A DNA stretch of 64,000 bases, from NCBI GenBank assembly GCA_035502995.1, contig DATJTW010000055.1, positions 1 through 64,000 on the forward strand, read 5' to 3'. Position numbers and translations under genes: made by a program. Source of the DNA: CADEED01 sp035502995 (GTDB lineage Bacteria > Pseudomonadota > Gammaproteobacteria > Steroidobacterales > Steroidobacteraceae). This document shows, piece after piece, positions 35,846-44,604 of this stretch. Within the stretch, counting starts at the first letter, position 1; every line of letters starts with the position of its first letter. The notes beneath the pieces were generated by a model, which worked only from the letters and a program-made list of their open reading frames with translations, made no database searches and was not told where the DNA came from.

Positions 35846-37633
35846 TTACCGCCGCGCGCTCTGCGCCGCGATCCAGGCGCGCGTTTCCGTCTCCAGCACC
35901 GACAAGGGCAGCGCGCCCTGGCCGAGGATCTGGTCGTGGAACGCGCGGATGTCGAAGCGGTCGCCCAGCGCCTTCTCGGCTTCGGCGCGCAGCTGCTGGA
36001 TCTTGAGCTGACCCAACTTGTACGCCAGCGCCTGGCCCGGCCAGGCGATGTAGCGGTCGACCTCGTTCTCGATGTCGAGCCGGTTCTTGCCGGTGTTCTG
36101 CATGAAGAAGTAGATCGCCTGGTCGCGCGTCCACTTGAACGAGTGCATGCCGGTATCGACGACGAGGCGCACCGCGCGCCACATGTCGTAGTTCAACTGG
36201 CCGATCTTCGAGAAGTCGTCCTTGTAGAGACCGAGGTCGTAGCCGAGCTGTTCGCTGTACAGCGCCCAGCCTTCCACGTACGCCGTGTAACCGGCCGTGC
36301 GGCGGAACTCCGGAACTCCCGTCATTTCATTCGCCAGTGAGATCTGCAGGTGGTGGCCCGGCACGGACTCGTGCGCGGTCAGCACTTCGATCTCCCAGAT
36401 CGGGCGCGTCTCCGGCTTGTAGAGATTCACGTAGAAATTGCCGGGGCGCGAGCCATCGAGTGACGGCGGCTGGTAGTAAGCCGTCGTCGTGGTCGGCGCG
36501 CTGGCGTCGGGAATCGCGCGCACGCCCACCGCGGTCTTCGGCAGGCGGCCGAAGAGCTTCGGCAGCTGCGGCTGGATGCCGTTCAGCGTCTTCGTGTACG
36601 CCGCCATCAGTTCTTCGGGCGTCTTGTAATAGAACCGCGGATCGCTGCGGATGAAGCCGAGGAACTGGTCGAGCGTGCCGAGGAAGTTGATGCCCTCGAG
36701 CGTCTTCTCCATCTCGGCGCGGATGCGCTTCACTTCGTCGAGGCCGATGTTGTGGATGCGCGCGGCGTCGGGGTTGTCGATGGTCGTGTAGAGCGCCATC
36801 CGGTTGCGGTAGTACTGGTCGCCGCCGGGGATGTCGTAGATGCCGACCGTGTCGCGCGAGCCGGGTAGATAGACCTCGCGGAAGAACTTGTCGAGCCGCT
36901 GCATGGCGGGCAGCGCCACGTTCTGCACCGCGAGCTTGCCGGCCGCCTGCAGCCGGGTCTTCTCCGCCGCCGGGACGGTGTCGGGGATGGTCTTGAACGG
37001 CGCGTAGAACGGGCTCGCCTCCGGGTCGCTCACGAGCTGGCCCTTGAGCTGGTCCAGCACCTTGTTGACCGTGACGCGCGGCTGCGTCAGGTGCTCGGTG
37101 ACGCCCTGCGTGAACAGCGCGATCCACTGGTCGACGTACACGCCGGACGTGTTCAGGCGCGCGATCCAGTTGTCGTAGTCCTTGACCGTCTTGAACGGCG
37201 CGAACTCCGTGGTCTCGGCCAGCAGCTGCGGGCCCTGCATGGCGCCGAGGTTGAACATCCACGGCTTGAACTGGTACTCGCCGATGCGCTGCTTGATCTC
37301 GCGCGTGAACAGGTCGTAGTTGAGCTGGTCGGCCTTCTCGAGCTTGTCGCGATTGATCTTGGCCAGCGCTTGCAGCCGGACGTAGTTCTTCTTCTGGCGC
37401 GCGTCGATCGCGAGCAGCGACATGTCGGGCCACTTGTCGTTGTAACGCGGGTCGCCGACGGCGGTCGCGCCGACCGGGTCGTCCGCGAGGTCTTCCTGCC
37501 AGGTCTGGTCGAACAGCTTGATCAGCGGTCCGTTGGCGGATTTGGACGCCTTCGCGGCGAGCGCGGCGTCAGCGGCGAATAAACCCAGGGGGGCCAGGAG
37601 AAGAGCTAAATGGCGGCGCATAGTGCGCCGCAT
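35846..37633 (-). CDS. DUF885 family putative secreted metallopeptidase
   Basis: 595 residues. The signal peptide (about 1-26, AADAALA) precedes a mostly helical DUF885 domain filling the protein. The zinc-site-like HESVPGHH sits near residue 420, followed by YVEGWALYSEQLGYDLG, a known pair of DUF885 motifs related to M2/M3 peptidases. It probably cleaves peptides in the periplasm. Two in-frame ATGs (37633 and 37621) are possible; both keep the signal peptide. It stands alone between convergent and tandem neighbours. Confidence 0.9.
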   Translation of the reverse strand: MRRTMRRHLALLLAPLGLFAADAALAAKASKSANGPLIKLFDQTWQEDLADDPVGATAVGDPRYNDKWPDMSLLAIDARQKKNYVRLQALAKINRDKLEKADQLNYDLFTREIKQRIGEYQFKPWMFNLGAMQGPQLLAETTEFAPFKTVKDYDNWIARLNTSGVYVDQWIALFTQGVTEHLTQPRVTVNKVLDQLKGQLVSDPEASPFYAPFKTIPDTVPAAEKTRLQAAGKLAVQNVALPAMQRLDKFFREVYLPGSRDTVGIYDIPGGDQYYRNRMALYTTIDNPDAARIHNIGLDEVKRIRAEMEKTLEGINFLGTLDQFLGFIRSDPRFYYKTPEELMAAYTKTLNGIQPQLPKLFGRLPKTAVGVRAIPDASAPTTTTAYYQPPSLDGSRPGNFYVNLYKPETRPIWEIEVLTAHESVPGHHLQISLANEMTGVPEFRRTAGYTAYVEGWALYSEQLGYDLGLYKDDFSKIGQLNYDMWRAVRLVVDTGMHSFKWTRDQAIYFFMQNTGKNRLDIENEVDRYIAWPGQALAYKLGQLKIQQLRAEAEKALGDRFDIRAFHDQILGQGALPLSVLETETRAWIAAQSARR

Positions 37634-37635
37634 TC

Positions 37636-38208
37636 TCAGCTACCGAGACGGGAAGCGGCAAGGGGCTCGCTACGTACGTGACCCATGGCCGGCCGGAACC
37701 GCAGCAGCTGCACGTGGTTCAAATGTGTGTCCACGGAAATCAGCTTCACGTTCGTGTCGGCGAGGAACGCGGAGAGAAAACTCTGCACGCCGTCGAAGCG
37801 CTCGCGCGCACCCGGCATGTCCTGAACCTGGCCCACGATCTTCGCCTGCCAGTGCTGCGCGCGCGGTTCGACCTTGCGCACTTCGCCGAGGCAGCGATCG
37901 AGCAACAGGAGGTCGGTGGAGAGCGTGGTGTCGGTGAGCTCGGGATCCTGCACGCGGCCCGGCGGACCGACGCGCAGATGGATGAGCGCACCCGATTCGA
38001 GCACCGCGTCGTACAAACATAACGCGAACGTGGAATCGAGTTGCGCGACGAGCACGACGTCCTTCGTGACGACGTCGAAGTGGTCGGGTTCGACCCTGAT
38101 TTCCGGAACGGGACCTTCTGACACGGCGGCCTGATAGTAAGCGTTATGCCCAGCACGTGCCCGCTCTGTCGGCTGGCATCTCGCTGGCTTCCCTGGTGGC
38201 GGAATCAT
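37636..38208 (-). CDS. CheD-like protein lacking the catalytic cysteine
   Basis: 190 residues from the ATG at 38208; a GTG at 38289 or 38124 is also possible. The core VLVAQLDSTFALCLYDAVLE and GALIHLRVGP aligns by eye with CheD chemoreceptor deamidases (GSCVxVxLYD ... GxxHxxLP). The catalytic Cys position is Thr60, while the His is kept (His77). A later block, LISVDTHLNHVQLLRF, takes the place of the CheD C-terminal sheet. No chemotaxis genes are nearby. It may be a non-enzymatic binding protein; the family call is tentative. Confidence 0.55.
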   Translation of the reverse strand: MIPPPGKPARCQPTERARAGHNAYYQAAVSEGPVPEIRVEPDHFDVVTKDVVLVAQLDSTFALCLYDAVLESGALIHLRVGPPGRVQDPELTDTTLSTDLLLLDRCLGEVRKVEPRAQHWQAKIVGQVQDMPGARERFDGVQSFLSAFLADTNVKLISVDTHLNHVQLLRFRPAMGHVRSEPLAASRLGS

Positions 38209-38315
38209 CGCAGAGTTAGGCGGCCGGTGCGCTGTCGCCGGCCGGAGTCGTACGTTTTCGGCGACCCGGGCGTATGATCCCTGCGCCACTTTCGGGCGAC
38301 CCTGGGGGATACGAC

Positions 38316-39299
38316 ATGTTCGAATTCGGCGGGCTCACGGCGGTGTTCCTGATCGTCGTCGCCATCGTGGTCATCGGCGTCAAGACGCTGGTGATCGTGC
38401 CTCAGGGTTTCGAGTACACGCGCGAACGGCTGGGCCGTTTCTCGCGCACCATGGCGCCCGGTCCGCACTGGTTGATCCCGTTCATCGACAACATCGGGCA
38501 CAAGATCAACATGATGGAGCAGGTGCTCGACGTGCCGCGCCAGGAAGTGATCACCAAGGACAACGCCATGGTCGCCATCGACGCGGTGGTGTTCTACCAG
38601 GTGCTCGACGCGCCGAAGGCCGCCTACGAGGTCGCCAACCTGCGGCTGGCAATGGTCAACCTTACGATGACGAACATCCGCACCGTCGTGGGCTCGATGG
38701 ATCTCGACGAATCGCTGTCCAAGCGCGACGAGATCAACCACAAGCTGCTGAAAGTGGTCGATGACGCGACGTCACCCTGGGGCGTTAAATGCACGCGCAT
38801 CGAGATCAAGGACATCCAGCCGCCGGCGAACCTGGTCGAATCGATGGGCCGGCAGATGAAGGCGGAGCGCGACAAGCGCGCCAACATCCTCGAGGCCGAG
38901 GGCTTTCGCCAGGCGGCCATCCTCAAGGCCGAGGGCGAGAAGCAGTCCGTGATGCTCGCCGCCGAGGCGAACAAGGAAGCCGCGTTCCGCGAAGCCGAAG
39001 CGCGCGAGCGCCTGGCGCAGGCCGAGGCGCGCGCCACCGCGATGGTGTCGCAGGCCATCGCGCAGGGCGACGTGCAGGCGATCAACTACTTCGTCGCGCA
39101 GAAATACGTCGAGGCGCTGAAGGAGTTCGCCAGCTCGCCGAACCAGAAGGTGTTCATGATGCCGGTGGAGTCCGCCGGCTTGTTAGGCGCGCTGGGCGGC
39201 ATCGCCGAGCTGGCCAAGGACGCGATGAGCAAACAACCCGGCGGCCCGAACGCGCCGCCGCCGGTGCCGCGCGCGCGGCCGCAGATCACGCAGTCGTGA
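38316..39299 (+). CDS. SPFH/band-7 membrane protein (QmcA-like)
   Basis: 327 residues. One N-terminal membrane helix (GGLTAVFLIVVAIVVIGVKTLVIV) is followed by the SPFH domain (VPQGFEYTRERLGRFSRTMAPGPHWLIPFID, NIRTVVGSMDLDESLSKRDEIN). A coiled coil (MKAERDKRANILEAEGFRQAAILKAEGEK region) and a Pro-rich tail complete it. Such stomatin-like proteins form ring scaffolds in the membrane and affect protein quality control. The ATG at 38316 has GGGGGA 7 bases upstream. The next gene encodes its usual NfeD partner. Confidence 0.93.
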   Translation: MFEFGGLTAVFLIVVAIVVIGVKTLVIVPQGFEYTRERLGRFSRTMAPGPHWLIPFIDNIGHKINMMEQVLDVPRQEVITKDNAMVAIDAVVFYQVLDAPKAAYEVANLRLAMVNLTMTNIRTVVGSMDLDESLSKRDEINHKLLKVVDDATSPWGVKCTRIEIKDIQPPANLVESMGRQMKAERDKRANILEAEGFRQAAILKAEGEKQSVMLAAEANKEAAFREAEARERLAQAEARATAMVSQAIAQGDVQAINYFVAQKYVEALKEFASSPNQKVFMMPVESAGLLGALGGIAELAKDAMSKQPGGPNAPPPVPRARPQITQS

Positions 39300-39739
39300 G
39301 CGGGTTCGCGAACATGCTGTGGTGGCACTGGATCGTCATCGCGGTGGTGCTCGCCGCGGCCGAGACGTTCCTGCCCGGCGCGGTCGCGATCTGGTTCGCG
39401 GCGTCGGCGGCGTTCATCGGCCTGGTCATGGCGGTGTTCTCCGACCTGCCGTGGCAGTACCAGTGGCTGGGCTTCGCCATCCTCGGCATCGTCGCGATGC
39501 TGTTGTACCGGTCGTACCGCAACAAGTACCCGGAAGTCACCGAACAACCCAATCTGAACCAGCGCGGCGCGCAGTACATCGGCGCCGAGCTGGTTCTCGT
39601 CGAAGCCATCGAGCAGGGGCAGGGACGCGCCCGGCTCGGTGACGGCGTGTGGAAGGTCGAAGGACCGGAACTTCCCGCCGGCGCGCGCGTGCGCGTGACG
39701 GGAGCCCGGGGCGCCATCCTGACGGTGGTGTCCGCCTAG
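39296..39739 (+). CDS. NfeD-family membrane protein (short form)
   Basis: 147 residues from a GTG overlapping the SPFH stop codon (GTGA at 39296); an ATG at 39314 is the alternative. Two or three membrane helices (WIVIAVVLAAAETFL, WFAASAAFIGLVMAVF, WLGFAILGIVAMLLY) precede a C-terminal OB-fold domain (LNQRGAQYIGAELVLVEAIEQGQGRARLGDGVWKV region). Short NfeD proteins pair with SPFH proteins as here. Function probably structural in membrane microdomains. Confidence 0.88.
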   Translation: MSGFANMLWWHWIVIAVVLAAAETFLPGAVAIWFAASAAFIGLVMAVFSDLPWQYQWLGFAILGIVAMLLYRSYRNKYPEVTEQPNLNQRGAQYIGAELVLVEAIEQGQGRARLGDGVWKVEGPELPAGARVRVTGARGAILTVVSA

Positions 39740-39764
39740 CAAAGTCTCGAGTCAGGAGGTCGCC

Positions 39765-40193
39765 ATGTTCTCCGTGCAGCAGCTGCTGGATCAGAAACCC
39801 AAGGGCATCTTCTCCGTCGCGCCGGACGAACCGGTGCTCGCCGCCATCAAGAAGATGGCGCAGCACCACGTGGGCGCGCTGCTCGTGATGACCGGCGAGA
39901 AGCTCGTCGGCATCGTTTCCGAGCGGGATTACGCGCGCAAGGTCGTGCTGTTGGGCCGGTCGTCGGAGGAGACGAAGGTCGAGGCGATCATGAGCGCCAA
40001 GGTGGTGACCGTGACACCGAAGCAGGATGCGCATGACTGCATGCGGTTGATGACGGATATGCGCATACGGCATCTGCCAGTGGTCAATGGCGATCGCGTG
40101 GTGGGTGTGTTGTCGATCGGGGATCTGGTGCGCGCTGTGATCGAAGAACAGGAGCGGACGATCCAGGATCTCGAGACGTATATAAGAGGCTAA
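39765..40193 (+). CDS. CBS-domain pair protein
   Basis: 142 residues, entirely two CBS repeats: VAPDEPVLAAIKKMAQHHVGALLVM ... GIVSERDYARKV, then MSAKVVTVTPKQDAHDCMRLMTDMRIRHLPVV ... GVLSIGDLVRAVI. Such pairs bind adenosine nucleotides and sense energy state. AGGAGGT precedes the ATG by about 5 bases. The TAA stop codon is the first triplet of the palindromic repeat TAATGGGGACAG. Confidence 0.92.
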   Translation: MFSVQQLLDQKPKGIFSVAPDEPVLAAIKKMAQHHVGALLVMTGEKLVGIVSERDYARKVVLLGRSSEETKVEAIMSAKVVTVTPKQDAHDCMRLMTDMRIRHLPVVNGDRVVGVLSIGDLVRAVIEEQERTIQDLETYIRG

Positions 40194-40376
40194 TGGGGAC
40201 AGTCCCCGTTTCCCAGCAAAAGGGGACAGTCCTCGGTGCGGCGCGCGAAGAATCACTTCGTAGCAGCGGAAATAGGGACATTCATCGTTTCCTTGCAAAA
40301 GGGGACAGGCCCTGAACGGGCCAGTCCCCTTTTGCCGCGCGGAGCGCGGGGAAACGAAGAATGTCCCTATTTCCGC
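40191..40376. repeat. Compound palindromic repeat cluster (REP-like) at two gene ends
   Basis: GGGGACAGTCCCC (40195-40207) is followed by a 111-bp inverted repeat. Outer 27-base arms (40266-40292 and 40350-40376) pair with one mismatch. Inner 18-base arms, GCAAAAGGGGACAGGCCC (40295-40312) and its partner (40318-40335), also pair with one mismatch around TGAAC. The cluster supplies the stop codon of the CBS gene on one side and the TAG stop codon plus last codons of trkH on the other. It would form a strong bidirectional terminator. Confidence 0.9.
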
Positions 40377-41815
40377 CAGAACGTGCGTGTGAACAACACC
40401 AGCACGCTGAAGATTTCCAGGCGCCCGATCAGCATCGCGAACGAGCAGATCCACGTCTGCGCATCCGACAACACCGCGAACGTCGTCGACGGGCCGACAC
40501 CGTTCAGACCCGGGCCCACGCTGTTCATGCAACCCACGATGGCCGAGAACGACGTCACCAGGTCCAGCCCCGTCGCCAGCATCGCGAACGTCAGCACGAG
40601 GATCGTGCCGAAATACAGGAAGATGAACGCCAGCACCGAATACGCGACGCGGTCCGACACCGCCACGCCGCCGATCCGGATCGGGATCATCGCGCTCGGA
40701 TGCACCAGTAGTTTGAGCTCGCGCCGCGCCTGCCGCACCAGCAGCAGCGTGCGGAACATCTTGATGCCGCCGCCCGTCGACCCGGTGCTCGACGTGATGC
40801 AGCTCAGGAACAGCAGCCACACCGGCAGGAACGCCGGCCACAGTTCGTAGTTCTCCGTCACGAACCCGGTGGTCGTCGCGATCGACACCACGTTGAACGC
40901 CGAGTGCCGCAGCGCCTCGGCGAAGCCGGCGTACGTGCCGTCGATCCACAGCAACGCCGCGACCAGCGCCACCGACCCCGCCAGCACGATCAGTACCGCC
41001 TTGCCCTCGGAGTCCGTCGCGTACGGACGCAACGACAGGCTGCGGAACGCGAGGAAGTGCCGCGAGAAGTTCAGGCAGGCCACCAGCATGATGATGATCA
41101 GCACGCCCTCGATCGCCGGCGAGTTGAACCAGGCCACCGAAAGGTCGTGCGTCGAAAAGCCACCCAGCGAGATCGCCGAGAAACAATGGCAGATCGCATC
41201 GAACCAGCTCATGCCCGCGACTCGCAACGCGACCACGCCGGCCACGGTCAGCGCTAGATACGTGAACCACAGCGACTTCGCCGTCTCCGTGATGCGCGGC
41301 GTCAGCTTCTCGTCCTTCACCGGGCCCGGCGTCTCCGCCTTGTACAGCTGCATGCCGCCGACGCCGAGCAACGGCAGCACCGCCACGGCCAGCACGATGA
41401 TGCCGACGCCGCCCACCCAGTGCAGCAGGTGACGCCACAGGTTGATCGACTGCGGCAGGTCGTCGAGGTGGCTCAGCACCGTCGAGCCCGTGGTAGTGAG
41501 GCCCGACATCGCCTCGAAATAGGCGTCGGTGAACGTGAGATCCGGCAGCGCGATCATGAACGGCACCGCGGCGGACGCGGACATCAACGTCCACGCCAGC
41601 GTCACCAGCAGGAACCCGTCGCGCGGCTTGAGCTCGCGGCGGAAGCGCTTCGTCGCCAGCGCCACGGCCGCGCCGAACACCACGTTGATGCCCGCCGCTG
41701 CCACGAAATCCAGCACCGCGCCGTCGTTCACGCCCACCGACCAGACGATGGGCAGCACGAAGATGAGGCCGAAGAAGGCCATCATCAGTCCCAGCACGTG
41801 CGCGACAGCTAACAA
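40367..41815 (-). CDS. trkH: Trk potassium uptake protein TrkH
   Basis: 482 residues of Trk/Ktr membrane channel subunit with the pore-loop repeats MSGLTTTGSTVLSHLDDLP, CHCFSAISLGGFSTHD, STSSTGSTGGGIKMFR and GCMNSVGPGLNGVGPS. It carries K+ with gating by TrkA. It starts with a TTG at 41815, 18 bases after trkA; ATG or GTG codons slightly downstream are less suited to the first helix. Its final codons (TTC TGG CGG AAA TAG) lie within the palindromic repeat. Confidence 0.95.
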   Translation of the reverse strand: MLAVAHVLGLMMAFFGLIFVLPIVWSVGVNDGAVLDFVAAAGINVVFGAAVALATKRFRRELKPRDGFLLVTLAWTLMSASAAVPFMIALPDLTFTDAYFEAMSGLTTTGSTVLSHLDDLPQSINLWRHLLHWVGGVGIIVLAVAVLPLLGVGGMQLYKAETPGPVKDEKLTPRITETAKSLWFTYLALTVAGVVALRVAGMSWFDAICHCFSAISLGGFSTHDLSVAWFNSPAIEGVLIIIMLVACLNFSRHFLAFRSLSLRPYATDSEGKAVLIVLAGSVALVAALLWIDGTYAGFAEALRHSAFNVVSIATTTGFVTENYELWPAFLPVWLLFLSCITSSTGSTGGGIKMFRTLLLVRQARRELKLLVHPSAMIPIRIGGVAVSDRVAYSVLAFIFLYFGTILVLTFAMLATGLDLVTSFSAIVGCMNSVGPGLNGVGPSTTFAVLSDAQTWICSFAMLIGRLEIFSVLVLFTRTFWRK

Positions 41816-41833
41816 GGTGGCGCCCGCCGAGGA

Positions 41834-43207
41834 CTAACGCCCGCCCGGCCCCGAGAACAGGCGTTCCACCTGCTCGACGTGGCGCCGGTCGGACAGGAAC
41901 ACGATCACGTGATCGTCGTTGTGGATCAGCGTGTCGTGGTGCGCGATGGTCACGTCCTCGCCGCGCACGACCGCGCCGATCGCCGCGCCATCCGGCAGCG
42001 GGATCTCGCCGACTTTCCGGCCCACGACGCGCGAGGTCTTGTCGGTACCGTGCACCACCGCCTCGAGCGCCTCCGCCGCACCGCGCCGCAACGAGTGCAC
42101 GCGCACCACGTCACCGCGCCGCACGTGCGCCAGCAGCGAACCGATGGTGATCGTCTGCGGCGAGATCGCGATGTCGATGCTGCCGCTCTCCATCAGCTCG
42201 GCATACGACGGCTTGTTGATCAGCGCCATCACCTTCTTCGCGCCCAGGCGTTTCGCCAGCATCGCGGAGAGGATGTTGGCTTCCTCCGAATTCGTCAGCG
42301 CGCAGAACACGTCGCAGCTGTCGATGTTCTCCTCGATCAGCAGCTCTTCGTCCGCGGCATCGCCGGACAGGACGATGGTGTTCAGCAGCAGCTCCGAGAC
42401 GCGCCGCGCGCGTTTCGGATCGCGCTCGATCAGCTTCACCTGGTTCTGCTCCTCGAGACTGCGCGCCAGCGACAGGCCGATGTTGCCGCCGCCGGCGATC
42501 ACGACGCGCCGCGCCGGCGCCTCTTCCTTGCGTATCTCGCTCATGAACTTGCGGATGTCGTCGCGCGCCGCGAGGAAGAAGACTTCGTCGTTCTCCTCGA
42601 TCACCGTCTGGCCATCCGGCTTGATGCTGCGTCCGGCGCGGTAGATAGCCACGACGCGCGCCTCGGTGTTCGGGTGATGCTCCTTGAGCTTGCTCAGCGC
42701 CTGGTCGACCAGCAGGCCGCCCTTGCGCGCGCGAATGCCGACCAGCCGCACGCGGCCATCCGCGAAATCCAGCACCTGCAACGCACCCGGGAACTTGATC
42801 AGCTGCGCGATGTAATCGGTGACCAGCTGCTCCGGGCTGATCCACACGTCCACCGACAGCGCCTCGTCGGAGAACAGCTTCGGATGACGCGTGTACTCCG
42901 CCGAGCGGATGCGCGCGATCTTCGTGCGCGTGCGGTACAGCGTGTACGCGATCTCGCAGGCCATCATGTTGACCTCGTCGCTCGAGGTCAGCGCCACGAC
43001 GATGTCGGCCGACGCACAGCCGGCGGCTTCGAGCACGGAGGGGTAGGCGGCATTGCCGGCGACGGTGCGGATGTCGAGGCGGTCCTGCAGGTCGCGCAGC
43101 ACCTCTTCGTTCGTGTCGACGACCGTGACTTCGTTCGATTCCTCGCGGGACAGGTGGTACGCCGCGGTGCGCCCGACCTGGCCGGCGCCGAGTATCACGA
43201 TCTTCAT
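41834..43207 (-). CDS. trkA: Trk system potassium uptake protein TrkA
   Basis: 457 residues. Two RCK units: NAD-binding GAGQVGRTAAYHLSREE at the N-terminus and GGGNIGLSLARSLEEQN in the middle, each followed by a TrkA-C domain. It is the cytoplasmic NAD(H)/ATP-binding regulator of TrkH, encoded directly downstream. Transcription of the pair starts in the 105-bp gap before 43313, divergent from a small secreted-protein gene. Confidence 0.97.
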   Translation of the reverse strand: MKIVILGAGQVGRTAAYHLSREESNEVTVVDTNEEVLRDLQDRLDIRTVAGNAAYPSVLEAAGCASADIVVALTSSDEVNMMACEIAYTLYRTRTKIARIRSAEYTRHPKLFSDEALSVDVWISPEQLVTDYIAQLIKFPGALQVLDFADGRVRLVGIRARKGGLLVDQALSKLKEHHPNTEARVVAIYRAGRSIKPDGQTVIEENDEVFFLAARDDIRKFMSEIRKEEAPARRVVIAGGGNIGLSLARSLEEQNQVKLIERDPKRARRVSELLLNTIVLSGDAADEELLIEENIDSCDVFCALTNSEEANILSAMLAKRLGAKKVMALINKPSYAELMESGSIDIAISPQTITIGSLLAHVRRGDVVRVHSLRRGAAEALEAVVHGTDKTSRVVGRKVGEIPLPDGAAIGAVVRGEDVTIAHHDTLIHNDDHVIVFLSDRRHVEQVERLFSGPGGR

Positions 43208-43312
43208 GGGGGGCGTATTGTAGTGCCCGTCCGGGAAATCGCCTGACAGATTCGCTTTTCGAGAGCGGTGAAACTCGCCGCGTGGCGTCGGGTCCTTGAT
43301 GGAGGAGGCGGC

Positions 43313-43753
43313 ATGATTCGAGTTACCGGTCTGGTTCTCGCCCTGGTGGGGTGCGCGGTCGTTTCCGCGGCCGAACCGCCCCGCACCGCCGCTGCCGGCC
43401 CGGCGCCCCGTCCGACCACCGCAGCCGCCAAACCCGCTCCCGCCACGCCGACGACCACGGCCAGCCAGCCGCTGGACCTGCGCATCGGCGACATCCGCAA
43501 GTACATGATGCCCCGCGACTTTCAGACGGCGTTACGGACGGCCGACGCCGACGCGAACACCGTCGTCGTCGAAGGTCAGCGCGAAGTGGCGCCGATGCGG
43601 ATGGTGGAGGACGTGCCGATGGGGCTGGGCAGCCTGTGGTACGCCGCCAAGGATCCGAAGAACGCCTGGCGACTGCTCGCGCCCACCGTGACGTTCAAGG
43701 ACGGGCCGACCTGGAACAAGGTGCCGCCGCCGGAGTTCCGCTGGGGACCGTGA
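43313..43753 (+). CDS. Small exported protein, unknown
   Basis: 146 residues. The leader MIRVTGLVLALVGCAVVSAA may be cut by signal peptidase I after SAA, or be a lipoprotein leader with LVGC. A Pro/Ala/Thr-rich linker of about 45 residues follows, then a compact domain (LDLRIGDIRKYMMPRDFQTAL ... WRLLAPTVTFKDGPTW). No family recognised. GGAGGAGG upstream of the ATG at 43313 decides against the GTG at 43268. Divergent from trkA and convergent with pyrF. Confidence 0.72.
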   Translation: MIRVTGLVLALVGCAVVSAAEPPRTAAAGPAPRPTTAAAKPAPATPTTTASQPLDLRIGDIRKYMMPRDFQTALRTADADANTVVVEGQREVAPMRMVEDVPMGLGSLWYAAKDPKNAWRLLAPTVTFKDGPTWNKVPPPEFRWGP

Positions 43754-43788
43754 CGGCCCTCTAACTACCGACCCGACCGCGCGCCGGA

Positions 43789-44604
43789 CTACCGGTGCGC
43801 GTTGATCGAGTCGCGCAGCTCCTGCGCCGCGGCCCGCGCCGCGTCGGCGAAATCCGGCCCGGAGCTCGCGTACAGGATCGCGCGCGACGAACTGATCACG
43901 AGCCCGGTGCCCGCCGCCGTCTTGCCCGCCGCCATCACCTTCGCCACGTCGCCACCCTGCGCGCCGACGCCCGGCACGAGGAACGGCAGGTCGCCGGTGT
44001 GTTTGCGGATGTCGGCGAGCTCTTCGGGATACGTCGCGCCCACCACCAGCATGCAATTGCCGGCAGCGTTCCATTCCTTCGCCACGACGCGCGCGACGTG
44101 CTGGTACAGCTTCTGTCCCGCCGCCACGGGCAGATCCTGGAAATCCTTCGCGCCCGGATTGCTGGTGCGGCACAGGATGATCACACCCTTGTCGCCGTGC
44201 TTGAGGAACGGCTCGACGGAATCGCGGCCGAGATACGGATTCACCGTGACCGCATCGGCGCCGTACCGCTCGAACGCTTCCTGCGCGTACTGCTCGGCCG
44301 TGCTGCCGATGTCGCCGCGCTTCGAATCGAGGATGACGATGGCGTTCGGCGCGGTCGCCTTGATGTAGTCGATGGTGTGCTCGAGCTGCAGCTCGGCGCC
44401 GTGCGCGGCGTAGTGCGCGAACTGCGGCTTGTAGGCGCAGACCAGGTCGCGCGTCGCGTCGACGATGGCCTTGTTGAATTCGAAGATGCCGCCGGGCGCG
44501 TCGCGGAACCGGTCCGGGAATTTCTTCGGCTCCGGATCGAGACCCACGCAGACCAGCGAGTTCGTCGCCTTCCACGCACCGGCAAGTTTGTTGGCGAAGC
44601 TCAC
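43789..44604 (-). CDS. pyrF: Orotidine 5'-phosphate decarboxylase
   Basis: 271 residues, matching the longer type-2 OMP decarboxylases rather than the 230-residue E. coli form. The catalytic DxKxxD is LDSKRGDIG with Asp93, Lys95 and Asp98; phosphate-site motifs LVPGVGAQGGD and GLVISSSRAILYAS follow. It makes UMP in pyrimidine synthesis. The GTG start overlaps the uvrD stop codon (GTGA at 44601-44604), an unusual partner for a pyrimidine gene. Confidence 0.97.
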   Translation of the reverse strand: MSFANKLAGAWKATNSLVCVGLDPEPKKFPDRFRDAPGGIFEFNKAIVDATRDLVCAYKPQFAHYAAHGAELQLEHTIDYIKATAPNAIVILDSKRGDIGSTAEQYAQEAFERYGADAVTVNPYLGRDSVEPFLKHGDKGVIILCRTSNPGAKDFQDLPVAAGQKLYQHVARVVAKEWNAAGNCMLVVGATYPEELADIRKHTGDLPFLVPGVGAQGGDVAKVMAAGKTAAGTGLVISSSRAILYASSGPDFADAARAAAQELRDSINAHR

